From the NCBI GenBank assembly GCA_030607765.1, contig JAUWJJ010000028.1, positions 1 to 8,964 on the forward strand: a stretch of 8,964 bases of DNA. The letters are read 5' to 3'. Position numbers and translations under genes: made by a program. This stretch comes from Candidatus Aerophobota bacterium (GTDB taxonomy: Bacteria; Aerophobota; Aerophobia; Aerophobales; B3-G15). Of the stretch, positions 1-5,614 are shown one piece after another (the stretch's first letter is position 1; each line of letters opens with the position of its first letter). The notes beneath the pieces were generated by a model. That model saw only the letters and a program-made list of their open reading frames with translations, searched no databases and was not told the origin of the DNA.

Positions 1-1227
1 TACTACGATGTCACCAATGGAAATCTAAAGTACACCGAGTGGAATGGAACCAGCTGGGATACCGTAACTGTAGATAGCACCAGCGATGTTGGTCAGTACA
101 CCTCTCTTGTCCTGGACTCTAACGAGTATCCCCATATAAGCTACTATGATGTCGGTAATGGTGATCTAAAGTACGCCAAGTGGAATGGATTAAGCTGGGA
201 TATCGAGACGGTTGACCCCTCAAAGGCTGGTCAGTACAACGCCCTTGCCCTGGCTTCTGATGACTCTGCCCATATAGCCTATTACAAAGAAACAGGCACT
301 AATCTAATGCACGCCAAGTGGAATGGATTAAGCTGGGATATCGAGACGGTGGAGAGCCCCGGAAGTGTTGGTGAATACGTCTCTATCTGCCTGGACTCTC
401 TTGGCTATCCCCATATAAGCTACTACGATTCTGCAAACAGTGCTCTAAAGTACGCCAAGTGGAATGGATCAAGCTGGGATTTCACAATTATAGATAGCAT
501 TGACAGCGTTGGTACATTCACCTCTATTGTGGACTATGAAGGCAATCCCTATATAAGCTACTACGATACCACCAATGGTGATCTAAAATACGCCAGGTGG
601 AGCGAAGCAATCTCGGATTGGGTTGTCGAGACTCTGGATAGCACCGGCGATGTTGGTGAATACTCCTCCCTCGCTGTAGACTCTTCTTCCTATGTCCATA
701 TAAGCTACTATGATGCCACAGATGGTGTTCTAAAGTATATTAGTTTTATTCCGGGTATCGGTATTACCTTAAGGAATTACAATGATAGCGCTGATTATAC
801 TACCTGGCCAATAGGTTCGGGTAAGGGGACTAATACTATTTATATAATGGCTACGGGTAACTCTGTCCTGGTTAAAAACACTGGCGAGGGTGCTGAAGAT
901 TTCAGTATAGAAGCTACGGCAACTAACAGGACACTGAATAGCTCTAACACTACCATAGATCACTGCGTGTTAATGGCTCTTTTTAATCGGGACACTAAAC
1001 CGGCTACAGATGAGTTTTCCACTACCTATGATTTAATTAGTAGTGCAACTACCTGGGCAAGTTATGATGAAGTTGGTGGTACTGGATGCTTTCAAGGTGC
1101 AGAAGATGGGGATAATGTGGCAGCTTTATCAGGTGTGAAAGCATATTTTTATTTAAAGACACCATCTTCTATTGACCAGGGTAATGAGGAAACAATTACT
1201 GTAACTATTGGATGCAGGGCGCATTAA
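1..1227 (+). CDS. Secreted-type repeat protein, propeller-like repeats plus C-terminal beta domain (5' end outside window)
   Basis: The frame is open from base 1 to the TAA at 1225-1227, so 408 residues are visible and the N-terminus is missing; the Met at 307 is inside a repeat and is not the start. Six repeats of 46-49 residues are marked by a Tyr-Tyr-Asp/Lys triplet starting at nucleotides 1, 142, 280, 421, 559 and 706. Each continues with a motif like LKYAKWNGxSWD and a segment like VGEYxSLxLDS, preceded by PHISYYD. This periodicity fits beta-propeller blades or a similar beta-repeat fold. From about residue 250 a different domain begins (GITLRNYNDSADYTTW) and ends in ETITVTIGC; it resembles the mature part of the protein at 1947-2483. 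Cell-surface or extracellular location is inferred from composition and context, since the signal peptide lies outside the window. The ligand and function are unknown. A REP cluster starts 7 bases after the stop. Confidence 0.88.
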   Translation, partial: YYDVTNGNLKYTEWNGTSWDTVTVDSTSDVGQYTSLVLDSNEYPHISYYDVGNGDLKYAKWNGLSWDIETVDPSKAGQYNALALASDDSAHIAYYKETGTNLMHAKWNGLSWDIETVESPGSVGEYVSICLDSLGYPHISYYDSANSALKYAKWNGSSWDFTIIDSIDSVGTFTSIVDYEGNPYISYYDTTNGDLKYARWSEAISDWVVETLDSTGDVGEYSSLAVDSSSYVHISYYDATDGVLKYISFIPGIGITLRNYNDSADYTTWPIGSGKGTNTIYIMATGNSVLVKNTGEGAEDFSIEATATNRTLNSSNTTIDHCVLMALFNRDTKPATDEFSTTYDLISSATTWASYDEVGGTGCFQGAEDGDNVAALSGVKAYFYLKTPSSIDQGNEETITVTIGCRAH

Positions 1228-1233
1228 ATAAAT

Positions 1234-1366
1234 GTAGCTGCCTGATTTATCTTGTAGCATGCCCATTCATGGGCGAATTGGTGCCGATAAATCGGCAAGC
1301 TACAGAAAACCTGGAATTGCCCAATTCATTGGGCGGTTTTAATGAGCCGATAAATCGGCAGGCTAC
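1234..1366. repeat. REP-like hairpin cluster A (BIME-like)
   Basis: Five hairpin units fill the gap between the repeat protein and the transposase. In order: GTAG at 1234-1237 with a half hairpin (1240-1251); GTAG at 1254-1257 with GCCCATTCATGGGC (1261-1274); inverted GCCGATAAATCGGC (1283-1296) followed by CTAC (1300-1303); GCCCAATTCATTGGGC (1319-1334), which lacks GTAG; and inverted GCCGATAAATCGGC (1346-1359) with CTAC (1363-1366). Convergent pairs such as 1254-1303 form about 50-bp units bounded by GTAG and CTAC. A 5' GTAG next to a short palindrome is the known hallmark of REP sequences processed by RAYT transposases, and a RAYT gene starts 17 bases further on. Confidence 0.88.
1282..1336 (+). 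repeat. 55-bp direct repeat, left copy, flanking the transposase
   Basis: This stretch is identical to 1849-1903. It contains an inverted GCCGAT hairpin with its CTAC, a spacer (AGAAAACCTGGAATT) and a GCCCAAT hairpin. With one mismatch allowed the match extends to 1342 and 1909. The two copies lie on either side of the RAYT gene in the same orientation. Confidence 0.9.
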
Positions 1367-1382
1367 ATAGGCGAATTTAAAG

Positions 1383-1787
1383 ATGAAAAATATTAAAAAC
1401 ACTCGCTTGAAAAAATATGATTATTCCCAGAATGGTTATTACTTTGTAACCATATGTAGTCATTTGGAACAACCAATTTTGAAAAACTATGGGAAACTGA
1501 TTGAGAATTCCATACTGTCATTGGTAGACATAAAAGGAGTAAAGGTAGATTATTCCGTGGTTGTGGATACCCATATTCACCTTATTCTGATATTTGAAGA
1601 TTGCAAATTAAGTTTAGGAGAGGTTATCAGACGGTTCAAGGCGATAGTTAGTAGAAAAGCAGGTGTTAGATTATGGCAACCCAATTATTATGAGCATGTT
1701 ATCCGAAACGAGAATACGCTGTATAAGATTCGGGAATATATCCAAAATAATCCAACAGTAGAAAAGATAAATTTGAGCAATTTATAA
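1383..1787 (+). CDS. REP-associated tyrosine transposase (RAYT, Y1_Tnp / IS200-like fold)
   Basis: 134 residues. The start region (TRLKKYDYSQNGYYFVTICS, residues 7-26) is the typical RAYT opening. The metal-binding HxH is His64-Ile65-His66 in THIHLILIF. The catalytic tyrosine is Tyr102 or Tyr103 in WQPNYYEHVIRNE (98-110), followed by the family ending REYIQNNP (117-124). RAYTs are single-strand DNA endonucleases of the HUH superfamily that cut REP hairpins next to a GTAG-type tetranucleotide, and they are often domesticated single-copy genes. At 134 residues it is at the short end of the family: the segment between the N-terminal strand and HxH is brief and the usual PNHIH reads VDTHIH. All catalytic residues are present, so it may be active. 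The Shine-Dalgarno signal before ATG 1383 is weak. REP clusters flank it on both sides, and a 55-bp direct repeat brackets it. Confidence 0.9.
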   Translation: MKNIKNTRLKKYDYSQNGYYFVTICSHLEQPILKNYGKLIENSILSLVDIKGVKVDYSVVVDTHIHLILIFEDCKLSLGEVIRRFKAIVSRKAGVRLWQPNYYEHVIRNENTLYKIREYIQNNPTVEKINLSNL

Positions 1788-1824
1788 GGAGGTGATGAAA
1801 AATAAAAAAACGGAGCTATTGTAG
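1786..1824 (+). other. Orphan strong Shine-Dalgarno with 9-codon micro-ORF
   Basis: Directly after the RAYT stop comes AAGGAGGTGA (1786-1795), a near-perfect complement of the 16S rRNA tail. The only ATG (1795-1797) is two bases from the GGAGG core, too close for good initiation, and opens only MKNKKTELL before a TAG at 1822-1824. That stop belongs to the GTAG of the next REP element. It looks like the 5' remnant of a gene cut by the REP insertion, or a fortuitous site. Confidence 0.4.
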
Positions 1825-1901
1825 TTGCCTGATTCATCAGGCAGTCTATGCCGATAAATCGGCAAGCTACAGAAAACCTGGAATTGCCCAATTCATTGGG
1901 C
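1821..1901. repeat. REP-like hairpin cluster B
   Basis: GTAG at 1821-1824 leads into GCCTGATTCATCAGGC (1827-1842), then the inverted GCCGATAAATCGGC (1850-1863) with CTAC at 1867-1870; this is a 50-bp GTAG-to-CTAC unit. A GCCCAATTCATTGGGC hairpin without GTAG follows (1886-1901). All three stems are perfect. The second half repeats cluster A exactly. Confidence 0.88.
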
Positions 1902-1903
1902 GG
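1849..1903 (+). repeat. 55-bp direct repeat, right copy, flanking the transposase
   Basis: Identical to 1282-1336, giving the RAYT gene a direct repeat on each side 567 bp apart. Homologous recombination between the copies would delete the transposase and leave one repeat. Confidence 0.9.
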
Positions 1904-1946
1904 GTTTAAGAATGAAAAAGACTAAAAAAAATTAAGGAGAAAAAAA

Positions 1947-2483
1947 ATGAAAAGGGTTTTAGGACTATTGCTTGTCCTGGGGATTATGTTTGCCGCTATA
2001 GGCGGGCTTACAACTGCCCGGGCAGCAACTACGGATACCTTCACCATCACCGTCACGGTTAACTTTCTTGAGATGAATTTGAGAAATACCGCTGATGACG
2101 CTGATTACACCACCTGGGCTATCCCACAGATGGCTCTGGCAGCGTCCGGGCCTATGGGTAATGCGAGTGGAGTCCATGTCGATCTTGGCACCACCAATAC
2201 GGTAGTTGATATTAAAACTCATGTAAGCGAGCAGGGTGTTGCTTGGACACTTAACGCTACCCCTGGTACAAACATATACAGTCTAATTGTATCGGGGACT
2301 ACCACAGATACAGCTCCTGATTGGACTCCCAGCATCTCTGTAACTGGTACAACACTGGCTATTGTCGAAGATGCCTCTCCTGCCACGTCAAACTACCTAT
2401 ACTATAAATTTTACTCTCCACTCAGTGTAGAAACAGGCGCTGGGCAGACCATAACCGTGACCGTATCAATTGTGGCTAGTTAG
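1947..2483 (+). CDS. Small secreted beta-sandwich protein, unrecognised family
   Basis: 178 residues. AAGGAG (1934-1939) lies 7 bases before ATG 1947, so the start is well supported. A clear Sec signal peptide covers residues 1-26, with a likely cut after ARA. The mature part opens with a strand DTFTITVTV, followed by MNLRNTADDADYTTWAI (43-59) and a strand ending GVAWTLNATPG (97-107), and closes with GQTITVTVSIVAS. The Thr/Val-rich alternating pattern suggests an all-beta exported domain. It aligns by eye with the C-terminal domain of the protein ending at 1227 (LRN..D.ADYTTW, an aligned VKN/IKT segment, and ITVT near the end). The WTL motif recalls WxL surface domains, but the second WxL motif expected near the C-terminus is absent, so I do not assign that family. 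It is likely the first gene of a surface-protein operon running to 5437. No Cys residues occur in the mature part. Confidence 0.88.
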   Translation: MKRVLGLLLVLGIMFAAIGGLTTARAATTDTFTITVTVNFLEMNLRNTADDADYTTWAIPQMALAASGPMGNASGVHVDLGTTNTVVDIKTHVSEQGVAWTLNATPGTNIYSLIVSGTTTDTAPDWTPSISVTGTTLAIVEDASPATSNYLYYKFYSPLSVETGAGQTITVTVSIVAS

Positions 2484-2516
2484 TTCAGGAAGCCTATGGT
2501 TAGTGGTGATAGAATT

Positions 2517-2674
2517 GTAGCTGCCTGATTCATCAGGTGATTTGTAAGTTTAAAGTATGCCCATTTATGGGTGAAGCTAATATGCCGGTAAATGGGCATA
2601 CTACAGTAGCTGCCTGAGCAGTAGCTGCCCAATTCATTGGGCGGTTTTAATAAGCCGATGAATCGGCAAACTAC
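2517..2674. repeat. REP-like hairpin cluster C
   Basis: This fills most of the 207-base gap between two secreted-protein genes. Units in order: GTAG (2517-2520) with GCCTGATTCATCAGGT (2523-2538); GTATGCCCATTTATGGGT (2555-2572); inverted, imperfect GCCGGTAAATGGGC (2584-2597) with CTAC (2601-2604); GTAG (2606-2609) with a broken hairpin; GTAG (2621-2624) with GCCCAATTCATTGGGC (2627-2642); and inverted GCCGATGAATCGGC (2654-2667) with CTAC (2671-2674). GTATGCCCATTTA at 2555-2567 is perfectly complementary to 2589-2601. Positions 2627-2667 match 1319-1359 at 39 of 41 bases. The next gene's start lies 17 bases after the last CTAC. Confidence 0.87.
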
Positions 2675-2690
2675 AGGTGAGGGGTGATAT

Positions 2691-3179
2691 ATGAACAAGC
2701 CAGTTTTAAAGATTCTTCTCCTATTATGTTTAATTTTGTTAGTGATTGCTACAGCTAAAGATATTTACGCCAAAGGATTAAGCGTATCACCGGGGGTTTA
2801 TGAATGGCACAGTGTTAAAGTTGGGACTTTAGTTGAGTTTCCTATGACTATAACAATCAGGAATCACTCAGAAGTGGTAAGAAGTTACACCTTAAGGGTA
2901 GTGAATCCCAGTGGATTAAAGGTAAATACAAGGGAAGGGTTTGAAGAGCTGCCCTTAAGAAAGTGGGTTTCTTTTAATAGAAAACGTCTCCCTGTTAATC
3001 CTGAGGAAGGAGAAGGGGTTAAAATGTTTATAGAAATACCGCAAGAGGAAAAAAACCTCAACCAAAACTGGGAATTTTTCGTAGAGGTAAGGGAATACAC
3101 AACCGGGGGTGAGATATTTGCCCTGGCCTGTTATATAAAGATTCTTCTTCGCACTGAAAGTGCTTATACAGAAAAGTAA
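2691..3179 (+). CDS. Small secreted Ig-like protein (DUF916 / COG1470-like fold suspected)
   Basis: 162 residues with a Sec signal peptide at 1-27 (long Leu/Ile core, likely cut after IYA). The mature part starts KGLSVSPGVYEW, followed by a strand pattern FPMTITIRNHSEVVRSYTLRV (50-70), then KWVSFNRKRLPVNPEEGEGVK (91-111) and IEIPQEEKNLNQNWEFFVEVR. The arrangement of a proline-rich first strand, an N-terminal 'amplitude of N' strand, a W-[IV]-x-F segment, a 'P-x-E-G/K' turn and an 'IP...F-V-V' end is that of chaperone-like or peptidoglycan-associated Ig domains such as DUF916 (the WxL-interacting family). I see the pattern only and cannot confirm membership. ATG 2691 is preceded by GAGGGGTG (2679-2686). 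It probably belongs with the surface proteins on either side, possibly as a wall-proximal or chaperone partner. Confidence 0.85.
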   Translation: MNKPVLKILLLLCLILLVIATAKDIYAKGLSVSPGVYEWHSVKVGTLVEFPMTITIRNHSEVVRSYTLRVVNPSGLKVNTREGFEELPLRKWVSFNRKRLPVNPEEGEGVKMFIEIPQEEKNLNQNWEFFVEVREYTTGGEIFALACYIKILLRTESAYTEK

Positions 3180-3224
3180 AGGCGTTAAAATACGAGACTT
3201 AATCAATGAACACCAAAAAAGCTT

Positions 3225-4499
3225 ATGTTGAAAAAGAAGCTATTTTTTATATTACTGGTTGGTTTAATTGCCGCAGTACTGCCATGGATGCAAAGAGGGG
3301 TGTTTGCCAATTCTTTTTGTATTACCGTAAAGGTGCTTGGGGCTATGAGTGGCTCAATCAAGATTAACAACGGTGCTACTTACACTAACACCCCGGATGT
3401 TACCCTGAATTTATCTGCCACAAATGTTGCTCAAATGTGCTTTAGCAATGATAGCTCTTCCTGGAGTGACTGGGAGGATTATATTACAACTAAATCTTGG
3501 ACTTTAGCTTCTGGTGATGGGGAAAGAACAGTTTATGTAAAATTTAGAAATGTTCTCGGCACTGAATCAGATATCTACTCAGATAGTATTATTCTGGATA
3601 CCACTCTTCCAACAGTAGCTGTAGCCTCACCCAAAGAGGCTGCCATAGTTAATAAAGAGATAAACATTAAAGGTACAGCTACCGATATCCACTTTAAGCA
3701 ATACGAGTTAGAATATGGCTCAGGAGGAGGCTCTTCTTGGATAGAAATTGTTGGCTCCCCTAACCCGGTGAGCAATGATACTTTAGGTATTTGGTATACA
3801 ACATTAGTTAGTGATGGCTCATACACCTTGAGGCTATTAGCAGAAGATGAGGCTGACAATACAAATGAGGTAAGGATTAAGATAAAAGTAGATAATAATC
3901 CTCCCGTGACTATTTTAACGGAATATCCCGAAAAGATAGTTGCTGCAAATATGGCTAAGGTAGATGTTATATTTGCCTGGGATGGGTCTGATCCCAGCGG
4001 TATTACTCCACCTGAAAATTTAGTTTATCAGTATAAGCTGGAAGGTTATGATGGTAATGGGTTGGGAAATTGGTCAGATTGGGTATTTGAGAAAAATAAA
4101 ACTTATGCTCTTCCTGCGGGAGATTACGTCTTCAAGGTTAGAGCTAAGGATGAGGTAGGTAACTACCCTGACGAGGATGATGAGGCTACAGCTAAATGTT
4201 CATTCAAAGTATCCTTGCCCGTAGTTGTCTATCCCAGCCCTGTTTACCCGGACAGAGGTGATGTAGTTAAAATAGCTAACCTGCCTTTGAATTCAACTGT
4301 GTATATTTACAGCATTGTGGGAGAGCTCATCAGGGCCCTTGATACTCCTGGCGAAGTGGTAGAAGAAGGGGGCTCAGCCACAGCAATATGGGATTGTAGG
4401 AATGATTTTGGAGAGATGGTGGCAAGAGGTGTTTACATTTATTACTGTCCCAAAGTAACTGGAAACAGGAAAACAGGTAAAATTGCTATTATAAGGTAA
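3225..4499 (+). CDS. Secreted multidomain Ig-like protein with FlgD-Ig / type IX-like C-terminal sorting domain
   Basis: 424 residues. Signal peptide 1-28 (cut after VFA). Three beta domains follow. Residues ~41-128 carry GSIKINNGATYTNTPDVTL and MCFSNDSSSWSDWEDY, a repeat type common in large extracellular proteins. Residues ~129-228 are a bacterial Ig-like domain (VAVASPKEAAIVNKEINIKG, DGSYTLRLLAEDEADNTNE). Residues ~229-331 are an FN3/Y_Y_Y-like domain (YQYKLEGYD, LPAGDYVFKVRAKDEVGN). Residues ~335-424 are a FlgD-Ig / type A sorting-like domain: VYPSPVYPDRGD, VYIYSIVGELIRAL, AIWDCRNDFGEMVARGVYIYY and a KTGKIAIIR end. Such C-termini route proteins through the type IX system in Bacteroidota and are widespread in other diderms, where their use is unproven. 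A PorV-family gene follows 47 bases later, which fits export to the surface. No Shine-Dalgarno is visible before ATG 3225; the signal peptide justifies this start. Confidence 0.9.
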   Translation: MLKKKLFFILLVGLIAAVLPWMQRGVFANSFCITVKVLGAMSGSIKINNGATYTNTPDVTLNLSATNVAQMCFSNDSSSWSDWEDYITTKSWTLASGDGERTVYVKFRNVLGTESDIYSDSIILDTTLPTVAVASPKEAAIVNKEINIKGTATDIHFKQYELEYGSGGGSSWIEIVGSPNPVSNDTLGIWYTTLVSDGSYTLRLLAEDEADNTNEVRIKIKVDNNPPVTILTEYPEKIVAANMAKVDVIFAWDGSDPSGITPPENLVYQYKLEGYDGNGLGNWSDWVFEKNKTYALPAGDYVFKVRAKDEVGNYPDEDDEATAKCSFKVSLPVVVYPSPVYPDRGDVVKIANLPLNSTVYIYSIVGELIRALDTPGEVVEEGGSATAIWDCRNDFGEMVARGVYIYYCPKVTGNRKTGKIAIIR

Positions 4500-4546
4500 A
4501 ATTGTAATTATAAGGGTAGTTTAGAGAGTTACAGTGAGGAGTAAGG

Positions 4547-5437
4547 ATGCACAAACTTTTATTTATACTACTTTTTTTGATGCTCATTTTCCCCTCTCGG
4601 GGATACGCCAGTGGACCAGGCACAGCTGGACCAACCTTCTTAAAGATAGGTGTAGGAGCCAGGGCAGCAGGTATGGGTGACGCATTTTCTGCTATAGCAG
4701 ATGATGCATCTGCTCTTTACTGGAATCCTGCCGGTCTTGCCCAACTGAAAGAGGGACAACTACTTTCTATGTATAATCTATGGATGCAGGAGATAAGACA
4801 GGGTTATCTTTGTCTAACTCTTCCTTCCTCCACTTTTGAGATATCGGCTATAGGAATAAATTACGTGGATATGGGCAGGGTCTAGGAGAGAAGTGGCCAA
4901 TCTGGTGAACTTACCGGTTATTTTGGTGCCTCCAGCATTTATCTTTCTCTGGGATATGCCGGAGAGATAGGACACAATCTTATGTTTGGAATTGCTCCAG
5001 CTGTCTTCCGAGATACCATAAGAGAAGATACCCAGTACACTATTTTTGGGAATGCAGGCCTATTATGGAAACCAAGTAAAACTCTCTCTTTGGCTGCCGT
5101 AGTCCAGAATGTAGGAGAGGGCTTATCTGTAAGTCCTCTGCCTCTAACTTATAAATTGGGAGTAGGTTTTAGGATGAAAGGTGTGATTTTTGCTTTGGAT
5201 TTAGCAAAACCAATTGATAATGAGGTATATACATGCATGGGAGTAGAATGGAACCTTAATAGATTCCTTGCTTTGAGGGCAGGGTACAAAACTCAGTCGG
5301 ATATTGGAGAGGGCTTGAGCTTTGGAGCAGGCTTTGAGTTTGGAAGCTCTAAATATATATACAAACTGGACTATGCTTATCTTTCCTATGGTCCACTGGG
5401 TGATACTCATAGATTTTCTCTTACCTATGTATTTTAA
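4547..5437 (+). pseudogene. PorV/PorQ-family outer-membrane protein interrupted by an in-frame TAG
   Basis: GAGGAG (4536-4541) sits 5 bases before ATG 4547. Residues 1-22 are a signal peptide (cut after GYA). Residues 37-65 hold the family's hallmark GARAAGMGDAFSAIADDASA followed by LYWNPAGLA. The frame is broken by TAG at 4883-4885 (codon 113) and then continues in the same frame without another stop to TAA 5435-5437. The second part has normal barrel strands: GYFGASSIYLSLGYAGEIG, LSLAAVVQNVGEG, ALRAGYKTQSDIGEGLSFGAG and the closing YLSYGPLGDTHRFSLTYVF. Total length, 296 sense codons, is normal for the family. The two halves are thus one protein with a single nonsense codon that one base change would repair (GAG, CAG or AAG). 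Proteins of this family sit in the outer membrane, and PorV itself shuttles type IX substrates. Possible readings are a recent pseudogene, a sequencing or assembly error, or UAG readthrough; ATG 4982 is mid-strand and not a plausible restart. Confidence 0.85.
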
Positions 5438-5441
5438 AGAT

Positions 5442-5548
5442 GGGGTCAGGTCTCAACATTTGCCATTTCTTCTCACTATATCATATCGTAACGCAATTAG
5501 TTTAATTAGTCTGATTTTGGGAAATGTCAAATGTTGAGACCTGACCCC
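5442..5548. mobile_element. MITE-like inverted-repeat element
   Basis: A 107-bp element has 28-bp ends that are inverted copies with one mismatch (5442-5469 and 5521-5548; mismatch at 5463/5527). The outer 21 bp, starting GGGGTCAGGTCTCAACATTT, are perfectly complementary. The 51-base centre (5470-5520) is AT-rich and codes for nothing credible. No target-site duplication is visible. It starts 4 bases after the PorV-family stop, and its hairpin could slow or end transcription there. It has no transposase of its own. Confidence 0.8.
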
Positions 5549-5553
5549 TTTTC

Positions 5554-5574
5554 CAAATATTAAGTTTGACCCTT
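5554..5574. repeat. Divergent second copy of the inverted-repeat end
   Basis: CAAATATTAAGTTTGACCCT (5554-5573) resembles the right end of the neighbouring element, CAAATGTTGAGACCTGACCC, with one base deleted and several substitutions. It looks like the decayed end of another copy and overlaps the putative -35 box of the sugar kinase gene. Confidence 0.45.
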
Positions 5575-5594
5575 CCTGTATTTTATATTAAAAT
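5566..5594 (+). promoter_or_regulatory. Putative sigma-70 promoter of the sugar kinase gene
   Basis: TTGACC (5566-5571) and TAAAAT (5589-5594) are 17 bases apart and each matches the consensus at five of six positions. Transcription would start near 5601, leaving a short leader with GGGAAG (5606-5611) before ATG 5615. Confidence 0.55.
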
Positions 5595-5614
5595 AAACCA
5601 AAAAAGGGAAGAAA

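Noticed and set aside
307..309. ATG as the start of the first gene
   Set aside because: The same frame is open to base 1 and encodes two more copies of the same repeat upstream.
1234..2674. CRISPR-like array
   Set aside because: The repeats are short palindromes in both orientations with no constant repeat-spacer length, and genes lie between clusters.
2480..2698. Minus-strand reading frame of 72 codons
   Set aside because: It is composed almost wholly of REP hairpins and has no Shine-Dalgarno or family resemblance.
3206..3208. Alternative ATG start for the multidomain secreted protein
   Set aside because: It is in another frame that stops after about 50 codons, and the signal peptide begins at 3225.
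4883..4885. Genome-wide UAG recoding
   Set aside because: TAG serves as a natural stop for the gene ending at 2483 and for the glycosylase ending at 6648, whose C-terminus is complete without extension.
5322..5537. Plus-strand reading frame of 71 codons overlapping the PorV-family 3' end
   Set aside because: It runs out of frame through the barrel gene into the inverted-repeat element, so it is a chance frame.
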